NCBI GenBank assembly: GCA_965227905.1
Contig: OZ245780.1
Coordinates: forward strand, 806,001 to 870,000
Source: CBDDHT01 sp965227905
GTDB lineage: Bacteria; Pseudomonadota; Alphaproteobacteria; Rhizobiales; Methyloligellaceae
DNA: 64,000 bases
Direction of reading: 5' to 3'
In this document: positions 24,906 to 33,817 of the stretch, in pieces
Layout of the letters: the number at the start of each line of letters is the position of its first letter
Position numbering within the stretch: the first letter of the stretch is position 1
Notes under the pieces: model-generated
What the model was told of the DNA's origin: nothing
Databases searched by the model: none
What the model saw: only the letters and a program-made list of their open reading frames with translations
Translations under genes and position numbers: made by a program

Positions 24906-25532
24906 ATGGCCGATGAGCTGGTTTTCTATACGAACCCCATGTCGCGGGGGCGGATTGTCAGGTGGATGCTGGAAGAGACCGGTGCCGACTACCGGACCGA
25001 GATCCTGGACTATGAAACCACGTTGAAGTCGCCCGACTATCTCGCAATCAATCCGATGGGCAAGGTGCCGGCCATTCGTCATGGCGACACAGTCGTTACG
25101 GAATGCGCGGCGATTTGCGCCTATCTTGCCGACGCGTTTCCCGATGCCGGTCTTGCACCGGCTCTTGGCGATCGCGGCGCATACTATCGATGGCTTTTCT
25201 TTGCCGCCGGGCCGTTGGAGGCTGCCGCGACAAGTCGAATGCTTGGTATCGAGCCGACTGCTGAACAAACGAAATCGCTAGGCTATGGAACCTATGCGAA
25301 TGTCTTGGATACACTCGCGGCCGCTGTATCGGCGAGTGCATTCATCGCCGGAGACCGCTTCTCCGCGGCAGATGTCTATGTCGGGTCACATATCAACTGG
25401 GGACTTCAGTTTGGCACGATTGAGGAGCGGCCGGGATTTGCAGACTATTGGTCGCGTCTCAGTGGCCGAGAGGCCTATGTACGTGCAAATGCCATCGATG
25501 ATGCCGCTATGCCAGCGAAGGCTGGTTCATGA
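24906..25532 (+). CDS. Glutathione S-transferase family protein
   Basis: 208-residue cytosolic GST. The N-terminal thioredoxin-like domain starts LVFYTNPMSRGRIVRWMLEETGADY and contains NPMGKVPAIRHGDTVVTECAAICAYLAD (cis-Pro and Glu-Ser/Cys glutathione site). The C-terminal helical domain contains FSAADVYVGSHINW. The start at 24906 has a GAGGAGAG site; an upstream ATG at 24885 would add seven residues. Its 3' end overlaps the stop of the convergent decarboxylase by six bases. Confidence 0.9.
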   Translation: MADELVFYTNPMSRGRIVRWMLEETGADYRTEILDYETTLKSPDYLAINPMGKVPAIRHGDTVVTECAAICAYLADAFPDAGLAPALGDRGAYYRWLFFAAGPLEAAATSRMLGIEPTAEQTKSLGYGTYANVLDTLAAAVSASAFIAGDRFSAADVYVGSHINWGLQFGTIEERPGFADYWSRLSGREAYVRANAIDDAAMPAKAGS

Positions 25533-26891
25533 CCTTCGAGCGGATTGTCGCGATTGCACAAAGGCTGCAACCGACCTTTCGATGTCCTGTGGCGTTGTCT
25601 CCGCAGCACAGACGCTGACGCGGATGACGGGTTCGTCGAACCAGATCGATCCTCCGCACCAGCATTCTCCCGAGTCCTGTAGGATCCGAAGCGTTTCTTC
25701 GGTCTCCGCCGGTGTGTCGCACGCGACCAGCACCTGGTTGAAGACAACGTCGTTGAGAATTCGAAAACCGTTATTCCGCAGGCTCTCGGCAAACAGATTC
25801 GCGCCATCGCAGAGCTGATCGATCAACTCTTCGACACCATTTCGTCCGAGTGTGACCAATGTGGCCCACAAGTCGATGCCCCGCGCGCGGCGCGACATTT
25901 CCGGCGCATACATCATGCTGTCCCGGTTTTCGCTGAATTGCAGATAGGACCCGGTTGCGTGAAGGGCAGATGCAAGTGCGTCGCGATCACGGCAGAGAAT
26001 GATCCCGCTGTCGTAAGGTGCATTCAACGTCTTGTGGGCGTCTACGGACCAGGAGTCTGCGTGTTCGATTCCGTCGGTCAGGTGTCGGGTTTTCGATGAA
26101 GTCGCTGCCCAAAGACCAAAGGCTCCGTCTATGTGTATCCATGCGCCGGCGGCCTTTGCTTTTTCACCAAGAGACCGGCATGGATCGAAAGCACCGCTGT
26201 TCACATTGCCGGTTGCGAGAATGAGAAGCGTCCGCTCATCGAGTTCCGGAACCTGCTCGGCAATCATCCGGCCCTGGTCGTCGCAGGGGACCTTTTGCAC
26301 ACGGTCTTTGCCAAGTCCGAGAAAGGCCAACGCCTTGAAGACGCTTCCATGGGCCTGCTCTCCCAAGACGACCTTGATCTCGGGAGCACCGAAAAGCCCG
26401 TCCGCAGCAACGTCCCAATTCTGACGATGCAGCAGTGCGTTGCGTGCCGCGGCAAATCCGCATGTCAGAGAGGTCGACGTGCCGGAGACAAGGCCTACAG
26501 CAGTTCCTTCCGGTAGGCCGAAGAGCGATGCAAGCCATGACTCGCAGACGGCCTCGAGCTTGGAGGCAATTGGCGACATTACGTGGAGTGCCGCGTTCTG
26601 ATCCCAGCTATCGGCCAGCCAGCGAGCGGCGAGGGCCGGCGGGTGAAGGCCACCATTCACGAAGCCGAAATAGCGCCCTCCGGTCTGGGCGACCGTTGCT
26701 GGTGATCCGATGGTGTGAAGTTTCTCGAGCATTTGAGCCGGTGCAAGGCCCTGCTCGGGCATGGGGCCGTCAAACGCTGCGAGGTTTTCGATCGCTGCGG
26801 TGCTCGGAAAAACCGGCCGGTCTCTAACCGATCCGATGTAATCTTCGGCATAGCGGTGGGCTTGCTCCAGCAGGGGCAGGATTTCTTTCAT
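25527..26891 (-). CDS. Group II pyridoxal-5'-phosphate decarboxylase
   Basis: 454-residue PLP enzyme of the glutamate/aromatic-amino-acid decarboxylase group. The PLP lysine is K287 in SVDAHKTLNAPYDSG, and the ring-pairing aspartate is D255 in WIHIDGAFG. Gly/Ser-rich GLVSGTSTSLTCGFAAARNAL near residue 135 is the phosphate cup. Substrate preference (amino acid, or another beta-elimination or lyase function) cannot be read. No transporter or regulator is directly attached. It converges on the GST gene. Confidence 0.9.
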   Translation of the reverse strand: MKEILPLLEQAHRYAEDYIGSVRDRPVFPSTAAIENLAAFDGPMPEQGLAPAQMLEKLHTIGSPATVAQTGGRYFGFVNGGLHPPALAARWLADSWDQNAALHVMSPIASKLEAVCESWLASLFGLPEGTAVGLVSGTSTSLTCGFAAARNALLHRQNWDVAADGLFGAPEIKVVLGEQAHGSVFKALAFLGLGKDRVQKVPCDDQGRMIAEQVPELDERTLLILATGNVNSGAFDPCRSLGEKAKAAGAWIHIDGAFGLWAATSSKTRHLTDGIEHADSWSVDAHKTLNAPYDSGIILCRDRDALASALHATGSYLQFSENRDSMMYAPEMSRRARGIDLWATLVTLGRNGVEELIDQLCDGANLFAESLRNNGFRILNDVVFNQVLVACDTPAETEETLRILQDSGECWCGGSIWFDEPVIRVSVCAAETTPQDIERSVAAFVQSRQSARRS

Positions 26892-26933
26892 GTGGATTTC
26901 CTGATCTGAACGGCTTTCGGCCCGTCACTCTAG

Positions 26934-27015
26934 CCCTCTCCCCGGGGAGAGGGAATCGAAGAGCGGCCGGCTATTATCCTCTCTGTGGGGAGAGGGTCGG
27001 GTGAGGGGAAAGCCA
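26934..27015. repeat. REP-like GC palindromes
   Basis: A perfect 20-base palindrome CCCTCTCCCCGGGGAGAGGG (26934-26953) is followed by a related unit, CCTCTC...GGGGAGAGG, near 26979-26995 and GGTGAGGGG. This resembles the dispersed CTCTCCCC/GGGGAGAG repeats of proteobacterial genomes. It sits between the decarboxylase start and the 3' end of the next minus-strand gene. The same CCCTCTCCCC core recurs at 57051. Confidence 0.7.
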
Positions 27016-27048
27016 CAGTTGAGCAACTTCGATGCTCCACAAAGATGG

Positions 27049-27432
27049 TCAAACCCACTGATGGAAAACCTTGTTTGCAACCAACCAGCCTTGTTCGGTC
27101 TTCACCAGGTTAAGAAAGTCCGTGAAACGCATGCCTTGCCAGTCGTCGAGTTCCAAGCGGACATTTGCGGTCGCGCCGGCGATATCGATGCGCATGGATG
27201 TGACTTCTAACTTTTCAGCAGCACCGGTCGCATCGACAAAATCGAATAGAATATGGATCGGTCCGGCAAGGCGACTCACGCCGTCCTTGTAGAGCGTGCC
27301 GTAGATATCGGCGTTTTCGTGAAACGCGCGTTGCATCCGCTGAAAATCGCCTGTTCTCGCCCCCTCAACATAATCTTCAATCGTCGCTCGAACCGCCTGT
27401 TGTTCGCTCAAAACTTCCGGAAGTTCACTCAT
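27049..27432 (-). CDS. SnoaL-like / NTF2-fold protein
   Basis: 127-residue cone-fold protein (putative lumazine-binding or SnoaL-like class): QQAVRATIEDYVEGARTGDFQRMQRAFHENADIYG, then DIAGATANVRLELDDWQGMRFTDFLNLVKTEQGWLVANKVFHQW. No metal or catalytic motif is clear. It is divergent from the MocR regulator and shares its upstream region with repeated ACAGAT boxes, so it is probably the regulated gene. Confidence 0.85.
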   Translation of the reverse strand: MSELPEVLSEQQAVRATIEDYVEGARTGDFQRMQRAFHENADIYGTLYKDGVSRLAGPIHILFDFVDATGAAEKLEVTSMRIDIAGATANVRLELDDWQGMRFTDFLNLVKTEQGWLVANKVFHQWV

Positions 27433-27530
27433 CTTCAGTCATTCCCTATGTGCGGCAATGGCGGCGTTCGTGCCGCATCGCCAAAGCCGCAAGGTTGAAC
27501 TTGCATTAGAAAATAGTGGAGACTGAGAAG

Positions 27531-27587
27531 CATAACAGATACAGATTAGTGTGATTGTGCCCATAACAGATTGAGTTGGTGAATCTG
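27531..27587. promoter_or_regulatory. Candidate MocR operator with direct and inverted repeats
   Basis: CATAACAGAT occurs at 27531-27540 and again at 27562-27571, 31 bases apart (about three helical turns). A further ACAGAT lies at 27541-27546, and an inverted ATCTGT at 27582-27587. MocR/GabR-type regulators bind direct repeats spaced in this way. The site lies in the 197-base gap between the divergent SnoaL-like and MocR genes. Confidence 0.6.
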
Positions 27588-27629
27588 TACTTGTTTGGCT
27601 ATTCTCAGCAACACACGGTAACGCTCCTC

Positions 27630-29075
27630 ATGCGAACGACATCCCAGCCAGAGGCGAAGCCAAATTATCGCTATGAGATACTGGCGGACTTCATCACGTC
27701 GCTGGTTGACGATGGCGTTCTCCGACCCGGCATGCGCGCACCTTCGCTGCGCAAGGTCTCGGAACAGCACGGAGCAAGCCTGTCGACGGCACTTCAGGCC
27801 TATCGCCTGCTTGAGGATCGCGGTGTACTCGAAGCAAGGCCGAAGTCAGGATTCTACGTTTCAGCGAAGTGCAAGGTCTCCCTCAAATCGCCAACCCCAT
27901 CGAAACCGCCGCGCAGGGCGACGCATATCAGCATTTCGCGAAGCATTCTGGATCTGATGATGCAGTTCCGCGACCCGGATCTTGTTCCGCTTGGCGTTGC
28001 CATCCCAAGTCCCGAGCTTCTTGCGGCGGGAAGTCTCGACCGGTTCCTGGCCCGCACCGCCAGAACCAAGGGCGCGCAATACAATCTCTACACCCAGCCC
28101 CAGGGCGACCCCGATCTCAGATTCGAGATCGCCCGCCGATCCTTAAGATGGGGACATGCCCAGGCTCCTGAAGACATGGTCATCACCTGCGGTTGCACGG
28201 AGGCACTGTCCCTGGCGCTTCGAGCGATAACCAAACCTGGAGATACGGTGGCGATCGAATCGCCGACCTATTTCGGCCTGTTACTGGTGCTTGAGGCGCT
28301 TGGCTTGAAGGCCTTGGAGTTACCGACGGATGCGCGCGACGGCCTCGACCTTTCAGAGCTTGAGTCCGCGCTTGAGCGCAAGCGCTGCCGAGCCTGCTTG
28401 TTTACGTCGAGTTTCAATAACCCGCTTGGGTTCGTTATGTCGGAGGAGAAGAAAAGGTCTGTTTTGGAACTTCTGAACCGACACAAAATTCCTCTGATCG
28501 AAGACGATGTCTATGGCGACATCCATTTTGGAGCGGAGCGTCCGCGCCCGTTCATGGCGCTCGATCCCACGGCAGACGTGATCTATTGCAGCTCCTTCTC
28601 CAAGACGGTTGCTCCCGGTTATCGGATCGGGTGGGTTGCCTCCAGCCTGCACGGTCAGTCCATGGTGGAAGACAAGCTTGCGCAAACGCTTTCTGGACCG
28701 GCGCTGCCGCAAGCAGCCCTCGCAGCTTTCCTTTCATCGGGTGGGTATGACAATCATCTACGCCGTCTGCGCCGCGCCCTCACGGACCATATCGACCGGA
28801 TGGCGAGAACCATCGACCGCTGCTTTCCGGATGAAACGCGGATGACCCGGCCAGCTGGAGGATTTGTCGTCTGGCTCGAATTGCCGAAAGGCATCGACAG
28901 CATTCGCCTTTCCGAACTGGCTCATGAAAAGGGAGTTTCCATAGCGCCCGGAACGGTCTTCTCACCGACCGACAGGTTCAAGAACTGTATCCGGTTGAGC
29001 TGCGGTCATACGTGGAATCCCCGACTTGAGCAGGGTGTCGAGGTGTTGGGAGAGCTGGTCAAGTCCCAGCTCTGA
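27630..29075 (+). CDS. MocR/GabR-type regulator (GntR winged helix fused to PLP aminotransferase fold)
   Basis: 481-residue regulator. The N-terminal GntR winged helix covers about residues 10-75 (ILADFITSLVDDGVLRPGMRAPSLRKVSEQHGASLSTALQAYRLLEDRGVL). The C-terminal fold-type-I aminotransferase domain has SFNNPLGFVMS and the PLP lysine in YCSSFSKTVAPGYRIGW. ATG at 27630 is preferred; a TTG at 27576 would add 18 residues overlapping the repeats. Such proteins sense PLP or PLP-amino-acid adducts. The neighbouring gene is a SnoaL-like protein, and a PLP decarboxylase lies just beyond. Confidence 0.92.
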   Translation: MRTTSQPEAKPNYRYEILADFITSLVDDGVLRPGMRAPSLRKVSEQHGASLSTALQAYRLLEDRGVLEARPKSGFYVSAKCKVSLKSPTPSKPPRRATHISISRSILDLMMQFRDPDLVPLGVAIPSPELLAAGSLDRFLARTARTKGAQYNLYTQPQGDPDLRFEIARRSLRWGHAQAPEDMVITCGCTEALSLALRAITKPGDTVAIESPTYFGLLLVLEALGLKALELPTDARDGLDLSELESALERKRCRACLFTSSFNNPLGFVMSEEKKRSVLELLNRHKIPLIEDDVYGDIHFGAERPRPFMALDPTADVIYCSSFSKTVAPGYRIGWVASSLHGQSMVEDKLAQTLSGPALPQAALAAFLSSGGYDNHLRRLRRALTDHIDRMARTIDRCFPDETRMTRPAGGFVVWLELPKGIDSIRLSELAHEKGVSIAPGTVFSPTDRFKNCIRLSCGHTWNPRLEQGVEVLGELVKSQL

Positions 29076-29081
29076 TTGCGT

Positions 29082-29981
29082 TCATCCCGGATCGTCTTCT
29101 TTTCGGAGCACGTCCGCCAGATGGTCGATCAGCGCCCTCACGCGCGCTGTCAGATGCCGATTGGGTGGATACACGGCGTAGACACCATATTGCGGCGCTT
29201 CGAATGCCGTAAGAAGTGGTCTCAGCTGACCCGTCTCAATGAAAGGCTTGATAACATAGTGAGGGCACTGCCCGAGCCCCATGCCGCCATGGGCCATCTC
29301 CGCGATCGCGCGGGGAGAATTCGCATGAAACGAGCCCGATACTCTGACCGTACTGTCTTTCCCATCGATGCGAAACCGCCAGTTGAAAGGGTCGGCCGTC
29401 CAAGTCGGGATCAGGCAGTTATGTGTTGCCAACGCGTCAGGATGATCAGGCTCGCCAAAGCGGTCTAGATACTCAGGCGACGCGCAGATAATTCGTCGCA
29501 TGTCTTTGAGTTTTCGGGCGATGAGGGCAGAGTCCTGGAGTTCGCCTAGGCGGATTGCCAGATCAAAGCCGTCGTCGACCACTGACACGCGCTGGTCGGT
29601 CAGATGCAGGTCGACGGCAACTTTCGGGTGCGTCGCCATGAATGGCCGGATGGCCGCGACCAGATTGGTGCTTCCGAAGGAGGTCGGCGCCGTCATGCGG
29701 ATCGAGCCGGCCAACTCGGACTGGCGCTCCTGGACCACGGATTCGAGTTCTTCAAACTGGTCTAGCAGGAGTTGGCAGCGTTCGAAGTAGGCGCGTCCGA
29801 CATCGGTCAACACGACGCTGCGTGTGGTGCGGTTGAGAAGCTGTGCGCCTAACCGCTCTTCGAGTTGGCGCACATATTTACTGGCAAGTTTTGTCGTCAT
29901 GTTGAGGCGCCGCGCCGCGCTGGTGAACGAGCCGTCGGTCGCAACGGCAGCAAATGTGCGCATCCCTGCGATCGTATCCAT
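29082..29981 (-). CDS. LysR family transcriptional regulator
   Basis: 299-residue LysR regulator. The N-terminal helix-turn-helix reads MRTFAAVATDGSFTSAARRLNMTTKLASKYVRQLEERLGAQLLNRTTRSVVLTDVG; the LysR substrate-binding domain follows. The start at 29981 has AGGAGG six bases upstream, so the longer frame from 30035 is rejected. It is divergent from the GST and oxidoreductase genes, which it probably controls. The ligand is unknown. The six bases between its stop and that of the mocR-type gene show convergence. Confidence 0.93.
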   Translation of the reverse strand: MDTIAGMRTFAAVATDGSFTSAARRLNMTTKLASKYVRQLEERLGAQLLNRTTRSVVLTDVGRAYFERCQLLLDQFEELESVVQERQSELAGSIRMTAPTSFGSTNLVAAIRPFMATHPKVAVDLHLTDQRVSVVDDGFDLAIRLGELQDSALIARKLKDMRRIICASPEYLDRFGEPDHPDALATHNCLIPTWTADPFNWRFRIDGKDSTVRVSGSFHANSPRAIAEMAHGGMGLGQCPHYVIKPFIETGQLRPLLTAFEAPQYGVYAVYPPNRHLTARVRALIDHLADVLRKEDDPG

Positions 29982-30002
29982 TACGCCTCCTCGGGCAGAA
30001 TT

Positions 30003-30018
30003 ATATTGTCGCCAATAT
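30003..30018. promoter_or_regulatory. Candidate LysR operator
   Basis: ATATTG-TCGC-CAATAT is a perfect inverted repeat with an AT-rich frame that matches the T-N11-A layout of LysR boxes. It lies 22 bases upstream of the lysR-type start and about 135 bases before the GST start. Confidence 0.5.
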
Positions 30019-30152
30019 GTACATAATAACTCCATAAATTGGGAGATTATAGTTTCTATCGTCCACGGCTATGTCTAGCGCGTCGTTGGCTGCATCGACC
30101 TGCCGCCCCGCAAGATTGCTGACAGTATCAAGCCCCTGAAAGGACGAATTTC

Positions 30153-30773
30153 ATGTCAAACGCCATCCGAATTCACCGCCACTCGCTTTCCGGACATTCT
30201 CACCGTGTCCAGCTCTTTGCTGCCCTGGCCGGTATCAATCACGAGCTGATTGACGTCGACCTGCTGGCCGGCGAGCACAAGAAAGAGCCATTCCTTTCGC
30301 TCAATCCTGCCGGTCAGGTTCCGGTCATCGAGGACGGTGAAACTGTAATCTCCGACTCCAATGCCATCCTGGTGTACCTCGCCCGGAAATACGCCCCGAA
30401 CTGGCTGCCAGAAAGCACTGAGGCTTTCGCCGAAGTCCAGAAGTTCCTCTCGCTCGCCGCCGGCGATATTGCGAGTGGTCCGGCGACCGCGCGGCTCATC
30501 ACAGTATTCGGCGCCGATCTCGACGCAGACGCAGCCAAGCGGATTGCGGCTCGGGCCTTCGACCGTCTGGAAGCGCATCTGGAAGGTCGTGAGTTCCTGG
30601 TTGGGAACAGGCCGACCATCGCCGATGTCGCGATCTACTCCTATACGGCGCATGCCCCCGAGGGGAACGTCTCTCTGACGCCCTATCCGAACATTCGCCG
30701 ACTCCTGTCCAGCATCGAAGGCCTGAAAGGCTTCGTGCCGATGACCAGAACAGAGGTCGGTCTGGCCGCCTGA
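30153..30773 (+). CDS. Glutathione S-transferase family protein
   Basis: 206-residue GST. The N-terminal domain reads HRHSLSGHSHRVQLFAALAGINHELIDVDLLAGEHKKEPFLSLNPAGQVPVIEDGETVISDSNAILVYLARKY (cis-Pro in QVPV, glutathione-binding Asp-Ser in SDSNAI). The C-terminal domain contains NRPTIADVAIYSY. It is divergent from the LysR gene and followed by a flavin/iron-sulfur oxidoreductase, with a hairpin between. Only distantly similar to the other GST in this window. Confidence 0.92.
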   Translation: MSNAIRIHRHSLSGHSHRVQLFAALAGINHELIDVDLLAGEHKKEPFLSLNPAGQVPVIEDGETVISDSNAILVYLARKYAPNWLPESTEAFAEVQKFLSLAAGDIASGPATARLITVFGADLDADAAKRIAARAFDRLEAHLEGREFLVGNRPTIADVAIYSYTAHAPEGNVSLTPYPNIRRLLSSIEGLKGFVPMTRTEVGLAA

Positions 30774-30786
30774 GCTTAAAGCCAAT

Positions 30787-30811
30787 GGCGGGCAGTCCTG
30801 TGCTGCCCGCC
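30787..30811 (+). promoter_or_regulatory. Hairpin between GST and oxidoreductase genes
   Basis: GGCGGGCAG-N7-CTGCCCGCC is a perfect nine-base stem right after the GST stop codon. The downstream bases (GCTCTCAAAAAT) are not a T-run, so full termination is doubtful; it may reduce readthrough into the oxidoreductase gene. Confidence 0.5.
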
Positions 30812-30866
30812 GCTCTCAAAAATCAGGCTCTTAAATCCAATGCTCTATCGCGTTCAGGAGACCGAC

Positions 30867-32969
30867 ATGTCCGAAACCAAAGTATGGCACAATGAGACCT
30901 CGCCCTTTCACGCCGGTGAGCAGGCGATCCAGAAGCGCTTGGGACTGCGCGATAATGCTGAGAGACTCGGGCGAAAGTTCATCCGACCGTTTCTCCCGGA
31001 ACAGCATCGCGACTTCTTCGCGAATCTGCCGTTTCTCGTCGTTGGAAGCTTCGATCAGCAAGGCTGGCCTTGGGCATCCTTGCTGGTGGGAAAGCCCGGA
31101 TTCATCGCATCACCTGACCCGCGATCGTTGACGGTCGACGCTGCACCGCAGCCTGGTGATCCGTTGGCCGACGCGATCGTCCCAGGTGCACCATTGGGTC
31201 TGCTTGGAATTGCCCTCGACTCGCGGCGGCGCAACCGGGTGAACGTACACGTGTCCACTGCCAGTGAGGGACGCTTCGGACTTGCAGTCGATCAATCCTT
31301 TGGTAATTGCCCGCAATACATACAGACCCGCGATATTGAATTCACACGTGACCCGCAACAGCCAAGTCCGGCAACTGCTGCAGATCGCTTCTCGATGCTG
31401 GATGATGCTGCATCGGAAATGATCCGGGCAGCTGATACACTCTTCGTATCCAGTTACGCCGACGCCGGTGCCAATTCCCAAGTCGAAGGTGTCGACGTCT
31501 CGCACCGCGGGGGCCGGCCGGGTTTCGTCAAGGTGGAAGGCAACACGCTGACCGTACCCGACTATGCCGGCAACTCTCACTTCAACACCTTGGGAAACTT
31601 CCTGGTCAATCCGAAAGCCGGGCTGACATTCGTCGATTTCGAGACCGGCGATCTTCTGATGCTGACTGGAACGGTGGAGATTGTCTGGGACGATGATCCG
31701 CAAGTGAAAGCGTTTCGAGGTGCCGAGCGCGCCTGGCGTTTTACTCTGGACCACGGGATTCGCCTGGCCGCAGCGTTGCCGATGCGTTGGTCTTTCAGTG
31801 AATTCTCACCCAATTCTCTCATCACCGGCGATTGGGATGAGGCCGCTGCTACGCTGGCTGCCGAAGCCAAACGCGATGCCTGGCGGGACTACCGCGTCGT
31901 TCGTGTCGAGGATGAAAGCGATGTGATCCGCTCATTCTATCTTAAACCGGCAGATGAAGACGGTCTGCCATCTTATGATCCAGGGCAGTTCCTAACGATC
32001 CGGGTAAAGCCGGAAGGCGATGGCGAACCTGTCATCCGCACATATACACTGTCATCGGCACCGGCCGACATGCTCTACAGGATCTCGGTCAAACGCGAAG
32101 GTGCGGCTTTGACTGACGTCGCACCGGGCTTGGTGTCGAACCATCTTCGCGACACTTTGAAACCTGGCGACATGATCGAGGCGAAGGCACCGCGCGGCGA
32201 TTTCACACTCGACACTGCCGAAGTGAGACCCGCTGTCCTGCTAGCTGGCGGCGTGGGGATCACACCGATGATCTCCATGGCGCGCCAGGTGGCTCATGAG
32301 GGGCTGCGCACCCGTCATGTGCGTCCTCTGACGATCTTCCATTCGGCACAGACCACCGCACAACGCGCCTTCTTCGATGCCTTCCGCGAGCTCGAAAAAT
32401 CAACAGATGGTGCAATTCGCTATATTTCGCTCATCGACCAAGCGGGGGACGGCGAGGAGCCCGGTCAGAACTATGATGGTCTCGGCTATGTCACGGCCGA
32501 CAGGCTGCGACAGACCCTGGCTCTCGATGACTATGACTTCTTTCTCTGCGGCCCGGCGGGGTTCATGCAGGCCGTCTATAACGCCTTGCGGGAACTCGGT
32601 GTGCGTGATGCGCGGATTTTCGCAGAAGCGTTTGGTCCGGCCTCACTTGAGCGCCAGCCGGATGAAGGGGGGATGCACAAAGCAACACCGATTGAGACTG
32701 CAGACCATTCGGTTGTCACCTTTGCCAAGTCGGGTTTCGAGCAGCCCTGGATTGAGGGCGACGGCTCACTCCTCGAGCTTGCAGAAGCACACGGTCTCGC
32801 GCCTGATTATGGCTGTCGCAGCGGGACGTGCGGAACATGCGCCGTCAAGCTTCTGGCCGGCAAGGTTGCCTATCCGATAGAGCCGACCGCTGCCCATGCG
32901 GACAATGAAGCTCTGATTTGCTGCGCTGTCCCGGCGGCAGGCTCTGAGGCCTTGACGCTGGAGCTTTGA
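30867..32969 (+). CDS. Three-part oxidoreductase: PNPOx-like, FAD/NAD reductase, 2Fe-2S ferredoxin domain
   Basis: 700-residue fusion. Residues about 1-330 resemble the pyridoxamine phosphate oxidase split-barrel fold (FLVVGSFDQQGWPWASLLVGKPGF, QSFGNCPQYIQTR). A ferredoxin reductase module follows, with IRTYTLSSAP (FAD), GGVGITPMISM (NAD) and LCGPAGFMQAV. The C-terminal plant-type ferredoxin has YGCRSGTCGTCAVKL and a fourth Cys in ICCAVP. The ATG at 30867 has a CAGGAGA site; 30840 is a weaker choice. Likely an electron-transfer enzyme in detoxification or demethylation, with the GST and LysR as neighbours. Confidence 0.9.
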   Translation: MSETKVWHNETSPFHAGEQAIQKRLGLRDNAERLGRKFIRPFLPEQHRDFFANLPFLVVGSFDQQGWPWASLLVGKPGFIASPDPRSLTVDAAPQPGDPLADAIVPGAPLGLLGIALDSRRRNRVNVHVSTASEGRFGLAVDQSFGNCPQYIQTRDIEFTRDPQQPSPATAADRFSMLDDAASEMIRAADTLFVSSYADAGANSQVEGVDVSHRGGRPGFVKVEGNTLTVPDYAGNSHFNTLGNFLVNPKAGLTFVDFETGDLLMLTGTVEIVWDDDPQVKAFRGAERAWRFTLDHGIRLAAALPMRWSFSEFSPNSLITGDWDEAAATLAAEAKRDAWRDYRVVRVEDESDVIRSFYLKPADEDGLPSYDPGQFLTIRVKPEGDGEPVIRTYTLSSAPADMLYRISVKREGAALTDVAPGLVSNHLRDTLKPGDMIEAKAPRGDFTLDTAEVRPAVLLAGGVGITPMISMARQVAHEGLRTRHVRPLTIFHSAQTTAQRAFFDAFRELEKSTDGAIRYISLIDQAGDGEEPGQNYDGLGYVTADRLRQTLALDDYDFFLCGPAGFMQAVYNALRELGVRDARIFAEAFGPASLERQPDEGGMHKATPIETADHSVVTFAKSGFEQPWIEGDGSLLELAEAHGLAPDYGCRSGTCGTCAVKLLAGKVAYPIEPTAAHADNEALICCAVPAAGSEALTLEL

Positions 32970-33001
32970 GAAGTCTCTCGGACTGGTGGACAGACCTCGG
33001 A

Positions 33002-33817
33002 TCAAGGATGGCCCTGCGTTGGGGCGCTGTCAGGAACGGGAACGCAGACGCGATAGGCGTTTTTTCCTTTACCTGCGCTTACTTCCGCGATGGCAATCTC
33101 AATCCCGTAGACCTCGCTGAGTGCTGCGCTTGTCAGGACTTTCACGCATGCGTCGGCGGCGACGATGCTGCCGGCCTTCATCAGCACTGCATCATCGGCG
33201 AAGCGCAATGCATGATCCGGATGATGCGATGAAACGACGATCGTGCGCCCCGCATCGGATAACTTGCGAATGCACTCGAGAACATGGAACTGATTGGCGA
33301 AATCGAGGCTCGCTGTTGGCTCGTCCATGAAGATCACAGGCGCTTCCTGTGCAAGCGCGCGGGCAATCAGAACCAATTGGCGTTGACCGCCGCTGATTGC
33401 CGTGAAGGCGCGTTCCGCCAGATCGGCGATATGTAGCTGGTCTAATGCGTCCATCGCGATTTCGCGGTCACCTGTTCCAGGTGCGGACAGCATGGAGAGA
33501 TGCGGTGCGCGGCCCATGAGAACCACATCCGTCACTGAGAATGGAAAATAGCCTTCCACAGCTTGAGGGACATAAGCGGCACGTTTGGCCACGTCGCTTC
33601 GCGGCAGTGCGGTAAGATCGTTGCCACCAATCAGGATCTGTCCGCCTTGATGCTTCAGTAAGCCAAGGAGCGTGCGGAAAAGAGTTGTCTTGCCGCAACC
33701 GTTGGGACCAAGCAGTGCGGTGACACATCCGCCCCGGATCAAAATATCGATGTCCCGTCCGACAGGGTGACCGGGATAGCCGATAGCGAGGCCGCGGGTT
33801 TCGATCTCTAACGCCAT
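33002..33817 (-). CDS. FecCD-type ABC importer, ATP-binding protein
   Basis: 271-residue ATPase of a metal-siderophore, heme or cobalamin-type importer. Walker A GPNGCGKTT is at residues 37-45, then FSVTDVVLMGRAPH, the signature AISGGQRQLVLIARALAQ, Walker B VIFMDEPTASLDF and the switch His in VVSSHHPDHALRFADD. Its start lies inside the end of the permease gene (10-base overlap), so the three subunits are one operon. Confidence 0.93.
   Translation of the reverse strand: MALEIETRGLAIGYPGHPVGRDIDILIRGGCVTALLGPNGCGKTTLFRTLLGLLKHQGGQILIGGNDLTALPRSDVAKRAAYVPQAVEGYFPFSVTDVVLMGRAPHLSMLSAPGTGDREIAMDALDQLHIADLAERAFTAISGGQRQLVLIARALAQEAPVIFMDEPTASLDFANQFHVLECIRKLSDAGRTIVVSSHHPDHALRFADDAVLMKAGSIVAADACVKVLTSAALSEVYGIEIAIAEVSAGKGKNAYRVCVPVPDSAPTQGHP

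Noticed and set aside
26934..27015. GC palindromes considered as an intrinsic terminator for the decarboxylase gene
   Set aside because: They lie upstream of that gene's start, and no T-run follows in either direction; a REP-type repeat fits better.
30156..30785. 209-codon minus-strand frame
   Set aside because: Antisense to the GST gene, which has intact family motifs.
31110..31754. 214-codon open frame on the minus strand
   Set aside because: Antisense to the oxidoreductase fusion; no motif, and the plus-strand protein is continuous.
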